The position numbers were made by a program, and so were the translations under genes. Below, piece by piece: positions 1 to 12,133 of a stretch of 64,000 nt of DNA (its first letter is position 1; every line of letters starts with the position of its first letter). The DNA comes from Baylisascaris procyonis (lineage: Eukaryota; Nematoda; Chromadorea; Rhabditida; Ascarididae), in the NCBI GenBank assembly GCA_037389465.1, contig JAZARR010000018.1, positions 27,448-91,447 of the forward strand, in the 5' to 3' direction. The notes beneath the pieces were generated by a model. The model saw only the letters and a program-made list of their open reading frames with translations, did not search any database and was not told the DNA's origin.

Positions 1-650
1 ATCAACTGGGAATATTTTCTCGAATATAAGAGGAATGCCAATAAGCATTCCCATCGTTCAGGGCAAAACACAGGTAAATCAACACCTTATTTGATCCTCA
101 TATTATCACTGGTTTATTCTCTCAAAATATTTCTTGGTACGGGCAACATTCCCATCCATGAGATATGCTTATCGTTGCAAACAACTTCAACACCGCAAAA
201 GTGAAATGGTGCAGCAGTGTGGGCATAGGTAGATCAGCGCTATAAACGAACCTACCAACAAACTAAAACGTATGCTCAATTTTCTGCCTCCCCCACCACC
301 TCACCACCCCTCTCCCCTTCTCCCCCTCCCCCTTGAAAGTGTTGCTCATAAAATGAACAGTACTTCGATGGCAATACCACACAGCTGAATATTTTCTATT
401 TCATCACTCAACCATCACTCATTTTCGCGCTCAGATTCCGGGTAGAATTCGTGGGGAAAATGAAAATACCACACTCACTCATGAATCTAGTATTTTTATT
501 TCGTTATATTCTAGGTGATGTGCCAATTTTGTTTCATTACGTTTGCAGCATGTAAATCTAACTAATGCGTATTTTGCAGATTCAACACAAAAACACTCTC
601 GTGACTACAGTTTAAGTGAGATCGACGTACAATTGGACACAATGTCATAA
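1..650 (+). CDS. MSP-domain protein gene, last two exons (unit 1, truncated by window edge)
   Basis: Bases 1-73 are the end of the penultimate exon (reading INWEYFLEYKRNANKH and so on) and stop at ACAG|GTAAAT. The last exon is 580-650, after acceptor TTTTGCAG. It reads DSTQKHSRDYSLSEIDVQLD then TMS and TAA, and the phase (1) agrees with the preceding exon. An AATAAA overlaps the stop codon (650-655). The intact version of the gene is at 26052-29725. The intron is about 200 bp shorter than in unit 2. Confidence 0.7.
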
Positions 651-1587
651 ATAAATGCTCTAACTTAATATATACAGCTCGTTAGAAGGAGTTTACCTTT
701 GTTAGACAATCCAATCCAATAATAAAAAGATTTATTTTAAAAGATCTGCAATGCAGATACAATAATTCAACGTATTCAACGCCTCATAGTGAATAGAAGA
801 ACGATTAAATTACAACATATAAAACACATAACATCCTTCAAAAAAACTATACGAAAGGCATTTCCATATTGCACATTCCCATTCTTTAACCTCTCAAATT
901 GAATTAAATAAACATCAAATTGAGCTAGGTAAATATGAGAGAAAATTATATTATAATTTATAATTTATTATAATTTAAATATTATATAATCTATAATATA
1001 ATTTAAATATTCAATGTCAGCATTTACCACTCCTCACAAATAAATTCCCGCAAAAAAAGTTTCAATTAATTGCATTAATCGAGTCTTCGACCGGAAAACC
1101 CGAACATCGTTAATAAATCATCTTCATAGAATCGGACCTACCGGATTCATTCACTGCATCAACCAAAATATACTAAATCAAAATGAAAGAATTTTCATCG
1201 GTATGATTTTTGATAGAAATGAATATCAAGTTCTGCGGAACTAATATTTCCCTCATGTTTCTTACTAAGATATCAACTGATTTTTGCACAATTTTCTAAC
1301 GTTATAAAGCAAATGATGACTTCAAGAGAGTTATAAAGCAAAGCGATGAGAGCTTTTCATCATCAAAGCATTCACTACTCCCCAAATCTCTTCCCGAGCC
1401 GTCTTTTTCCCATAGGCAAAATCAGCTTACCCAATTTAGCTAAAGGCACCGACATCCATAACCTAATATTAAGTTAGCAGTGAGAAATCCAAAACAATAC
1501 TGTTAAAGTGAATAAATTATGTGCACAAATTTGAAATATTATCACAGATGGAAGTACGAAAAACATACTCCAAACAACGGCGCAATT
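651..1587. other. Convergent intergenic region with AT-rich palindromic block
   Basis: This lies between the 3' ends of the MSP gene (plus) and the GCC2 last exon (minus). No coding signal is seen. Bases about 945-1010 are almost pure A/T with repeated TATAATTTATAATTT and its complement, so they can fold on themselves. The same block recurs at about 30022-30087 and 59795-59860. Confidence 0.6.
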
Positions 1588-1661
1588 TTATGAGAGACCA
1601 GACCAACGATGTAGATAACTGCCCCAGCCTGGAGATTTCACTTCGTTCGATATTGTATCTC
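1588..1661 (-). pseudogene. GCC2: GCC2 last coding exon, orphaned (unit 1)
   Basis: On the minus strand, after acceptor TTTTTACAG, this 74-nt exon reads DTISNEVKSPGWGSYLHRW then SGLS and TAA. It matches the C-terminal tail of the animal golgin GCC2/GCC185 (its ending resembles SSGWASYLHSWSGLR). In units 2 and 3 the exon encoding the second half of the GRIP domain lies about 0.9 kb upstream. Here that exon is gone, replaced by the minisatellite and then by WRAP53 exons on the same strand. It can be expressed only as part of a chimera. Confidence 0.85.
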
Positions 1662-1892
1662 CTGTAAAAACAATTCTTTATTATTAGTATAATTAGAAAT
1701 AGTAAATACAAGTGGCGTATTCAAGCTCCACCATATAGCCCCCCCCCCTCTCCACCTTCTCCCGCAACAAAGCTTTTGAAGGCTTTTTGTCTAAAACAGC
1801 GAAAATCTTTGAAAATTTTTCATGAGGACGACCTGAAAACACGAAAATTTCGGCACTTTTTGCACCAATAAAATCAATGCTCTTCCATTTTA

Positions 1893-2271
1893 AGTTCCAA
1901 TTTTTGGAACTCTCACTTCCCGGAAGGCCATGTTCCAATTTTTGGAACTCTCACTTCCCGGAAGGCCATGTCCCAATTTTTGGAACTCTCACTTCCCGGA
2001 AGGCCATGTCCCAATTTTTGGAATTCTCACTTCCCGGAAGGCCATGTCCCAATTTGTGGAACTCTCACTTCTCGGAAGGCCATGTTCCAATTTTTAGAAC
2101 TCTCACTTCCCGGAAGGCCATGTCCCAATTTTTGGAACTCTCATTTCCCGGAAAGCCATGTTCCAATTTTTGGACCACTTCCCGGAACGCCATGTTCCAA
2201 TTTTTGAAGCTCTCATCTTCCGGGAGACTATGTCCGAATTGTTGAAACTCTCATTTTCCGGAGGCCATGTT
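1893..2271. repeat. 38-bp minisatellite, about 10 units, at a deletion junction
   Basis: Each unit consists of TTCCAATTTTTGGAACTCTC followed by ACTTCCCGGAAGGCCATG (20+18 bases), with point variants and a few shortened units near the right end. The array is the shorter relative of the one at 34071-34973. Its left flank matches the end of a duplication unit and its right flank matches the sequence right of the larger array, so about 3.1 kb present in unit 3 has been lost here. Confidence 0.95.
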
Positions 2272-2522
2272 CCGATCTCTCTGTTCGTCTCCGAAGGAAC
2301 CTAACAATACAAGAAGGTCAGTAAGAGGTTTTTCCAAATTTTGTGGAAATGCGACGCTTCAGTACGACTGTTTTGAATCGAGAAAAATAGGCTGAAATAC
2401 TTAAATAAAATATACTTAAACAACATAAAGTCACACGAAACTAAACAGAAGGTTTTCATGCTTCAAATAGATAAAACTGCATTCCTCCGAATTCCAACAG
2501 ATTATGCTAACAAAGAAGGGTA

Positions 2523-2525
<3 letters not shown>

Positions 2526-2561
<36 letters not shown>
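2526..2561. repeat. (AG)n microsatellite
   Basis: This is a run of about 18 AG dinucleotides in a WRAP53 intron. The unit 3 counterpart near 35142-35153 is only about 6 repeats long. Confidence 0.95.
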
Positions 2562-2563
<2 letters not shown>

Positions 2564-2636
2564 AGAAAGAAAAAGAGAAAAAATAGACATTGGTGAAATA
2601 AGTCGAACACAAGCACGACCTTAGGTAGTTCCTCAC

Positions 2637-5600
2637 CTGTCAATATCAAAATAGATCCGCTGATTTGTCATCGATGGCCTTGTCAAGGTGCCCAGAACTT
2701 GCCCTAAAAATCGCAAATCCCAGCAAGTTATCTCATTATCCTGCAATATTTTGCACATCAATTACCAACACATTTCATTTCTATTCTCATTTTACAGCTT
2801 TTTCCTTAAAACTCACTAAATATTTGAAATTATGCCGTATAATGTTACCTATTTCATCTCTTTGATCCTAAAGTTTTATTTCCTCTTTCTTTCCCTATTT
2901 GCATTTTTTACGTTATAAATTCCTCTCATTTTTAAGCTAAATCTAGTCAGTCATAAAACTTAGCCATCTCATAACTTCTTTCGTTTGTTATACCCGCAAA
3001 TTCTGGAATAATAGGGGAAATGTTTGTAATTCAAGTGCAAGTGATTTTATTTTAGTCCCTTCGACCAAATATGGGGTGAAGAGGATTCATTCACCTCTTC
3101 ATATACTCTTGTTCATATCTGTAGAAAAACTTTAAAAAATTAGGTTGTACAAAACAGTAATCCCAATCGTCGACCCTAATGCAACGCCAAAATTTCAAAT
3201 ATAAATTTTATTTCAAACTAAGTCGCTGTCAACCAAATTCAGCAAACTCGAAAACACCTGCCGAAAATCAACCTCTTGTCTGTCGCATTATCAAAACATT
3301 ATTTAAAAGAAATTACCTTTCTGGCAGCCGCAAACAGGAAATTACCGTCCGATGAGTATCGAATATGTGTCGTACCTGATGATCGGGTCTCGAATGAGCA
3401 TATCGCACTCGCCGTGAGATCAGAATAAACTACCACTGAAAATCAATTTTGGGAATATAGTAAGTTTTATTTATGAGAAAAATGGGAGTGCTAAAATGCT
3501 CTTGCTCCACCACCTCTAAATATAGCTATGCTAGTATATCTTGACCAATTCATCCCCCTTCAAAAAAAAAAAAAAAAAAAAATTACAGATATTAGATATC
3601 ACAACAACAGCTAACAAGGATATCAAGCATAAAATCTAAAACCCAAATCATTTTGGCTGTGCTTCATGACGTCGTTATACGCGAATAAATAATGCAAATA
3701 AGGCACAACTCATTCAGAAGAATTGAAATCTATGACATAGCTATTAATTGCCAAATGTACCCATATCCATTATAAACACCAAAAAAGAAATCTTTTTTCC
3801 AACATTTTCAACATTAAGCAATCATCATCGTGTACGCCGAAAGAAGGGATACGTCAATTTTATACCATAAATTTTTCACAGTTCTATTCAGAGATGAGCC
3901 AAATCCAATAATTACGATTCAATGACCGAAACAAGGCAATTAAACACTGCTGTTGATGTTTATACTGGTTAAAAGGATACCTTTAATCAGACTATCGCTA
4001 TAAGCCTTAATCACACCTTTGAACTAATCCATTTCATATCTACCTGATGAGAAAAATTACAAAACGCAAATCTGGCTACTAAAAATTAGCAGAAAATTAA
4101 CTGATCAAAGGCGATAAAAAAGAAAAAGTTCAGTTCCCAGCCTTGTGCATTTTTTCCATCACTTCGAAAATGCAAAAGGAAGAAAAAGAAATGCAAAAAA
4201 AGCGATTTCTATAGTTTTCATCTCCTCCACTTGTAATGCTTTTAGCATTCGGCATTCCAAAAAATCTTCCCACAATCAAAGAACCCGTCGAAATGTGTGA
4301 AATTTTATGGCGTTTCAGCAATCGAAAAGGGCATCAGGCAAATATTACGAGGATTCCCTTGTAATATATTTATCCCACCTATATCTTGTTATGCAGATAT
4401 CAAATCCTATCTCAATGAGAGTGTACATAAAACGGTGTCCCTCTTTGAAAGCATTTCTGAAGTATGCAGTACCAGCTGGGTGGCACAGCTATAAAGTATC
4501 AAGACGTGGCTGGAATTAAAATTCTACGATATTAAAATGAAAACTACACAGATATTCAGTACAGGTAATCATTCTCGCGCACAAGCTAGCTCAGCTATTG
4601 TTCAATGACGAGCTGACCCTGACAACTCACAAACAGCGTCATAAATAGCATCGAGGTCTAGGTGCAAACGATGTCGCCCGTATAAAACCTTAGTCCCCAC
4701 TGAAAACAGTTGAATCCCAATCTTTATTTACCCCATTTAAGAAAATCGTACTGGATCCTAAGATTAAGTAGTACAAAGCGAACCAGGATGTCTCTATTGT
4801 GATAGATTTAATTGTTTTTAAATATCAATAAGATTTGCATGCTCGGGAGAAAGAAACTCCACGACTGGAAGAGTTTTAAAGCAAGGTGAAAACAATCTCC
4901 GCGGATGAAATTTTTCCGAGATACAACCTCTAACGAGTGGTGAGATCGGAATTAGTGTTCAGATTCCAAAAAATTTACAAAAAAAGAAATGGAGCTTTAA
5001 AACGAACGATAAGAAAGAGATAATATCGAACTTCCGCAAAAAAAAAAAAAAAAGACCGGGTACGAACAAGAATAATGGGAGGATATACCTAGCACCATAA
5101 CAGCATGGACGCAACGGAAAGGAAGTATTCATCATAGAGCATTCGATTTTGCCCGAAAAGGTAGGCAGATACTGATCCTTGCCCAAAAACGTAAGCAAAC
5201 AATGACGCTTTACATTGGTAATGTTTGGAAATTAGAGAATGCGATAATATTTTTTTGGGAAAAAACTAACATGTCTTTCCATAACAGCTGGTTGCATAGA
5301 CGCCAGGCATCGTTGGATTCATTGCGATGCAAGAAATTATCGCTTTCTGACCACCAATTTTCTTCTCTGAAAAATTAACCTGCATTCACTTTATTGTCCC
5401 CTTCCAACCATAACGCCAGGGGTAATATCAGCCATATTACTGTAACGTTCAATACAATACAGTGAATATATCATCCTGCCTAGCTGATGGTCCTATGTGA
5501 CATAGTATGATGCCTACAGGCCAACCTATGCTAAGCAGCTAACTGAGGCATGACAAGACTTAAAGAAAAGATACCGTTGAAAATAGAGCAACACGTCCAT

Positions 5601-8600
5601 CCGCCACCATTATAAAACAAGTATAAAAAAGTTGTTACATAAAAATCCGACTCACTCCAAGTTGAAATCTCTTTGATCTGACGTCCCGAAGATGTCATGT
5701 CGAAGATTCGAATAGCCTTCTCATAGCCTCCATATAAAAAACGTCCATCCAATGAAAAACACGTCGAATACGCACTTGTTAGTTCATCCTGTATAGGTAA
5801 CATTAATTCAACGTAATTTCATCAGTAGACCTCATAAATGAGCATAAACGCGGTGAAATCTTCATAAAATCGAAAAGAATTTGATGGTCACCGAGAAGAA
5901 TTTATGAATTTGAAAAAAAAGACGAATAATGGCCATGAAATTGCAGAATTGTAGAAAAATATCTTAAACTTTAAAAATAATTCTTTTACAAAAGGAAATT
6001 TGATATATTTATAATAAAAATAAAATATATTTAAACAATAATGAAAGGAAATTTTTTTTTGTGATATATTTATATTAATGCAGCTTCCTACTCTTTTTCA
6101 TTACTTATAACATCATAAACATAAAAAAGTCACTAGAATTTACGCACCTTTCTCACTCTCTCTCTCTCTCTCTCAAAAAAAGCACTTCGGTGACATTTTG
6201 CACCTCAGCCATAAAACACTTTACTGCTTGTTCGTAAAATGTCGTAATTTCCGTCTTCATTTTGTCACATTTCATTCATCTACCTATTGCAGTATTTCAT
6301 GCCGGATCACCGATTCACTTACGTTTATTCATTCGACGGGAAGGTTTCACTAAGATTTGTCCATCACCTACCTATCGTTTCATATCGCAATTGTCCAAAA
6401 CAAACACAAAATAATAATAAAAACTCAAAAGATAACCACAGATAACCGTTAACTTCCCTTTGACCAAAGCATTTTAACTCGTTTTCATTTATAGTCCACG
6501 ATTCGGCAACAATCTAACACCACACTTACCAAATGGTTTATTCCACGGAATGAAAGCACCCGGTTTCCACCAACATCCCAAATATGGATTGGATGATCCT
6601 TACTGGATGTCGCGAAGCAATTATTCGAAGGATGCCAACAAACATCACAGATTAAATCACCCAAAGGGATTGACCTCTTTAAAGTAACCTGAAAACAATG
6701 CTCGCAATACTACAATCCCGCATTTACGACACTCATAGCATTTATCAACAAGCCTGCCCATTATAATCCATCATAATATGCGTTATACTGCTAAACGCTC
6801 TTGCGCATCATTCCCAAGCAAATTGGGGTTGTGGTCATTTCTCCAAGAAGGACTCAGTCCAGCCAAAGCCTTTGTGAAAAGACAGTTGAAATGACCACAG
6901 CTAGAATGGACATTAGATTCTATTTTCACTGCAAAAGACATAATATGTACCATAAATCATGTTGCAGATTATGTAGACACTATGTTGTTGTCTAGACGTT
7001 AGACGCTTCAAAGTTACCTCGATAAGCCTTTAAAGCAGATTACATCCAAGAGTAACGCTTCAATAATAAGTCTTTAAATGGAAAAGCATGCCACAATACA
7101 GAATACCTCTCAGAGGATATAAGCATGCCACTCTACCTCATCTTGCACCTGTTCATTCCATAATATAAAAAGCGGTACCTGATCCTGTGCCTCGTTAAGT
7201 TCGAAAAGTCGCACTTTTCGATCCTGACTGGAGGTGAGCAAATGTGTCCCATTCGCATTCCACTTACAACACTTTACATAGTTGTTATAAGCGCCATCTA
7301 GCGAAAAACCAAACGATTCAGCTTTTGCAACAAAAGCATCGCTCTCACGTTGCAAAAGTTGCAAGTTCGCGAAGTTCATCTCGAACTTTGTTCGTTTCTT
7401 CTCAATCTGTTTCACCACGCATTCCATGAGTTCTTCCTTCACATTCTCCACCTTAAACAATGTTTCTCTCAATAATAATACAAAGGAAGAGGAAACAAGA
7501 CCATGAGTGAACGGAAAGAATAAAACCATGAAGAAAAAATTGGCCTTTCAATGGCGCACCTAGAAACGTGTGACAAGAATTCGGTGATAAACAATATAAA
7601 TAAAGCAACCTTTTGTGCAGTGCTACGGTCGTCTTGACCTGCTTGATTTTGCTGTCCAGCATGACCTCCAGCAGGTATGGTGGCCTCACAAGAAGCTTCA
7701 CATTCCTCTCCTTTCCTGTCAAACGATAATCGGGCACTCTTCTCTGCTGGTTCGTTCACTTGCTCACTGGCCCGTAACTGTAACATTTTTTGATAATTGA
7801 ACAAATGCTTTTTATTCAGTACGCGCTTTAAACTACTTACTTCTGTTCCCCATTCGGCATTCTGAAGGCCCTATTTCCTCGACCCAAACAACCAATAACA
7901 AAACCGCCAACGCAGCGAATCCTTACTGAATACGCTTCCATCACGGGCAGAACGGAATGGGTAACCGTATTTCCTGACTTCAAGATGAAGTGATGCATTC
8001 GCAACAAAGGGAGAACAGCAAATACGCAATAATTTTTAATATCGCTAAAGTGACCAAAATCAATAAAAATAAACCGAGAAGGGCATAAGGTTATCTAACC
8101 GCTATTTGTTTTCAAAGATTTTCAAAATTTCTTTTAATTTTTTAATTTCCAATTTTCTAAAGCACAATATATTTTCAATTCAAATCAAACTTCAAATTCA
8201 AATTGAAGTTCTTTTTTATAATATGATCGCTAAAATTGAATTTATGGGAAGACGGCTGCCTTAGTGGTCAAAAAACATGATGCATAAATTCATAAGTAAC
8301 GTTTAAATAACCATTTCCGACCAAGCAGAGACCGTCTGAAGATAGATATACACAAATACACATACATTACAATCTATAGTTGGAGTTATTCAAAAAATCA
8401 CTAAAATCTACCAGAGGGAGATAAATCCTACAGAACAGGTAAAGAATGCCGATTATCAAAAAAGGGGAAAAAAGTGAAAAAAATGAACAAATTGCTAATT
8501 GTTCATCCTGAAATTCCACCCACGTAAGCTTCACATGTTCTCTATTGTAAGAACAAATGATTGCAAAGATTGCATGATAACAAAGATTCCCTCGAAAATG

Positions 8601-9668
8601 ATTGGCAGTATTTAAACAACATTTCAGGGATTTCGATGTTATCTCAACGACTGCATATCAATTCAAATCAAAACATCCTTTGGCGAATCATCACTTTCAA
8701 AGCAACGATGATAATTATGCAAATTTTTTTCTACTTCCAAAGCAACAAAGACTATTATGCAAATTTTGTTATCATGCGACTAATCAAACATATTCCGTTC
8801 TCTCTCCCCCCCGCCCCCCACCTTTGAACTTGCTGCAATCAACAAAACGGGTTGGTCACTTAGTTATTTCAATGCGTGCTCTAAATAGTGGACAAATGCC
8901 CACCAATTAAAGAACAATACCTACCCTTTGAAGAAAGAAGGCAGTTCCTTTACGCATCGCCTTATCATGTCTCCTTTCTTCACGAAGACGTTCGTTTCGC
9001 GCCTTATTATACTGCACAGGTGATGCGCTTCCCGGAGTTCCATCGTCAATGCAATCCCGTTCGACGGTGCATAAAATCTGCAGAATATATCAGCTTACAT
9101 TAGTGACACCTTGAAGCCAATCAACCTTGGTATTGCTACTCGAGAAAATATATACCATGTATGCCAACAATATGCAAAAGACCCGATTAAAGACAGCAAA
9201 TCTGTTGCATCAAGGATGATTTCAAGTACGAGCAGGAATGTGGTGGTATTCTAATCTCTTGGCTCATATCCCGCGACCTCAACCACCGGTCGCTAAACTG
9301 CATTAGAAAATACCTTTGAGATAGCTGAATGCTGACGCTTAACTTTACAAGAAAGCACCTAAACTGTTTACCTATAAGATGACATCAGATAGCCAAATTT
9401 GATAGACGACTAAGTCTGAAGTGGAAAACTTTTGTTGTAAAATTCCGAAATATCCTTAAAGAAAACTGCTCTCAATCGGATAATCTTCAAGAATTACACC
9501 CACCTCTTCCAATACGCCATTGACGATTGCCATCCTCTGCGAAGCTTCGACGCCTTGGAGCGTTGTCATTCCGCCTTCTTGTTTAATATTGCTTGCAGCT
9601 TCCTCCCTTACCGTTGAATTAGCATATCCCGATGTGGTCGCCTCCTGACCATCGTTTACCTTCCTCAT
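2637..9668 (-). CDS. WRAP53: WRAP53/TCAB1-like WD40 protein, unit 2 copy, lacking the last two exons
   Basis: In vertebrates this protein carries CAB-box scaRNAs and telomerase RNA to Cajal bodies. Minus-strand exons, all phase-consistent: 9504-9668 (ATG 9668-9666), 8925-9077, 7610-7777, 7179-7451, 6530-6688, 5656-5788, 5271-5366, 3317-3435, 2637-2740. They encode 456 residues plus 2 nt. Family matches by exon: KCCKWNANGTHLLTSS (first WD strand), CFATSSKDHPIHIWDV, DELTSAYSTCFSLDGRFLYG, AIISCIAMNPTMPGVYATSC, GNFLFAAARK, then CWDLR and TNQRIYFDID. The N-terminal ~250 residues are acidic/charged and poorly conserved. Relative to unit 3 the two terminal exons (33879-34010, 33517-33688) are missing, so the last propeller blade and stop codon are lost. 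RINT1 lies 2.5 kb upstream on the same strand. Confidence 0.9.
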
Positions 9669-9678
9669 CACTAAAAGA
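9669..9678 (-). promoter_or_regulatory. Probable trans-splice acceptor of WRAP53
   Basis: On the minus strand TTCTTTTAG is followed by TG and then the start codon ATG at 9668. A 3' splice site two bases before the initiator, with no obvious upstream coding exon, suggests spliced-leader addition. The same site is at 39919-39928 in unit 3. Confidence 0.5.
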
Positions 9679-12133
9679 AGTATAATCAACCAGGATTGGT
9701 GATCAAATGACCATATATTTTACGTTGATAAAGACCCGTCAAAAATGCATAACAAAGAGACAATCAACCGATAATTAATTATAGGGCCCTCTTCTGGAGA
9801 TGTGTTTTGCATAATTCAGTGGCTGGTCTTAAACGCCAACAGAAGCACCACATCACAGTAATCTGAAGACACCCATGTAGGTATATTTGAGCACAGACTG
9901 CAGCAAAATCGACTTAAGTAAGTCGTCGAAATAAAAAATACGAACGCCGATCCGGAAGGAAATGAGGTACATACGTGACTTAACAATAACACCCAAGTGA
10001 ATATAAGAAATAAACTGAACACATCGCAAACCACTTATTGAGATGTATACTAGAAAACATCTTTCTATGCTTCGTTAAATTCATAAAGAAAATGATCGTC
10101 CTTCTTTTAGCAAAGTCTGGGTATATTGGCCGAAAATATGGTCATCACTTCCTGCCAAAATTAGGGAAGGGGAAAAAGAAAAGGACAACAATGAAAATGC
10201 AATTACAATGAGAGAAAGAGTACAGAGTAGTTTCATAAAGTTATAATTTCATTCAGTGGATAAAATATTCATCTTGTGGGAATTATTTTACCCACACGGG
10301 GGAATAAATTTGCTGGAAATTTTTAATATTTATTTGCAGAAAAACGAACAATATCCCTGAAGGAATTATTATGTTTAATATTAAACAATTCTACAGACAA
10401 ATCACGCTAAAAACAAAGCAGATAAGGATATAAATTGTGAAAGAATACCCTTCCTGTCGGGTAAGAATTTTCGCAATAAAATTTCTGAATAAAACTCAAT
10501 TTTCAAATTTAACAAAATTCACCTCAATACAGATACATGAAAACATAGATTATATTATTCAATGATACATGAAAACATTTTTTGATTAACTAAATCGACT
10601 TAAATTTTTCTACGTATGTAATTTCTAAGCAGTTTACTAAACATAAACATACTATCATACTCGTCTAATACAAATATATCAAAAAATTCCATCAAATTTC
10701 TCTGCCTCCCGTTTATAGCCTAAAATATGATGCTTCTACAGAATGCTACAAAAATTCAAAAAATTAACATAAACTATAGATGGATCAACGTTATTTCACT
10801 GGACTAATAACCAGTCATTTATAATGAAGTAAATTTTCAATAACAAATTCATTATATTTATAAAATAAAACTATCGAATACAAAAAAATATAACGAAATA
10901 AACAAAACAATCAATTGATATTTTCAACGTTTCTTTGCAAATGACTATTAACGAAGGTAACGATCACCTCTAATACAACACCTGAAAATTAAATAAAACT
11001 TTATTGTTTAGTTTCTTCATCTAATTCACCACAAATCTGCAGCACTTCCAAATAACCTCATATCATTATCACCTTATCACCTGTTGATTCCGTTATCGTC
11101 TATCTTCTATCACTTAACTACCCGCAAACAATAATTCAAAACTATATAAAATTGAATGATATCACATCCCCGATAGGTGATTTAATAAATTTGTTTCGGC
11201 AACTCATTTGAATTGGACCACCCACCGTATCTGTTAATACAGAACAAATAAGTGTTCATGCAAAGAATCAAAATCGAGATTTGGGCATTTCTTTCAATAG
11301 TGCTATATGCAAAGACGATAAAAAAAAATCTTATAAAAATAAATGGTGGTAATTATCAAATATTACTTTTGTTTATGAAAAAGAATCATTCCCTAACCAA
11401 TAATAATAATGACACTAAGCACTAAGGCTTGAATTTATTACTAAACCTATTTTAGCATAGACTTCAATAAAAGTCATGTAGAGCAATAATGGCAAACTAT
11501 ATTCGCAAGTAAGGCTTGAACCTAGCAGAAGGTGGAGGATTCTAGGCTCTCCTGCAAAATAACTGACCTTAACTGACTAACTTCCGGTCCCACCAACTAT
11601 CACATAAAGAGAGATCAAATGTTAGCTGCAGTTCAGGCTTCGGCGGACTGAATGTTCATAAGAGTCTTAAGAATAGAAGAAATTATAGGGTTAGCACACC
11701 TTGCAATCCTTGGTAATGATATAAGGATACAAAAACCGATAATCTTATGATAAAATGCTATTGCTAATATAAACAGCAATCACATAAATCTAAAACACAA
11801 TTGGAAATCAAAATAAAATTATAATAAATCAAAAGACAACCAAAAAATATAAAACAATACGCAATGCAAAGTATATGAAAATATATCGACCATGGCGCAT
11901 ATTCTCAAAAACATAAAAATACATTAGATAATCATTAAACGAATTCTAGAAAAGAACAGAATTCTTCCCTTTATCACTCCTCTAATCAAGAATCGAAATG
12001 AGTGCAAATTCATTGCAATAACAAGACGGAAGCATCACATTATAGGTGATCAAATTTGTGATATCGGAAAAACAATTTCAAAAATTTATATTAATATAAT
12101 TTTTTAAACTAATCCACTCTAAGGACCCTTCAA
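9679..12133. other. Intergenic region between RINT1 3' end and WRAP53 5' end
   Basis: About 2.45 kb of A+T-rich sequence with no exon that I can support. It presumably holds the RINT1 3' UTR and the WRAP53 promoter or polycistron spacer. No repeats longer than simple A/T runs were noticed. The unit 3 copy (39929-42388) is almost identical. Confidence 0.5.

Larger units (their letters stand above)
1..1892. repeat. Tandem duplication unit 1, right end only
   Basis: This segment matches 28891-30959 (end of unit 2) and 59114-60735 (end of unit 3) nearly base for base. It holds the last part of the MSP-domain gene and the last exon of GCC2. The match to unit 2 stops after CCATTTTAA: here a 38-bp minisatellite follows, while unit 2 continues with the GCC2 GRIP exon. 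About 1 kb of the unit's end is therefore missing. The rest of unit 1 lies left of the window. Confidence 0.95.

Noticed and set aside
1877..2245. 122- and 79-codon ORFs
   Set aside because: Same minisatellite effect as the larger array.
4600..4700. Possible WRAP53 exon (RHRLHLDLDAIYDAV)
   Set aside because: It only superficially resembles the QRIYFDLD motif. The real one (TNQRIYFDID) is at 2637-2740.
5085..5170. Possible WRAP53 exon (reading near KIECSMMNTSFPLRPCCYG)
   Set aside because: The true continuation is exon 5271-5366 joined to 3317-3435, which matches the family and fits phase. This stretch falls in the intron between them and has no matching acceptor.
8561..9103. Plus-strand ORFs of 71-102 codons
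   Set aside because: They overlap or flank a minus-strand WRAP53 exon and have no independent support.
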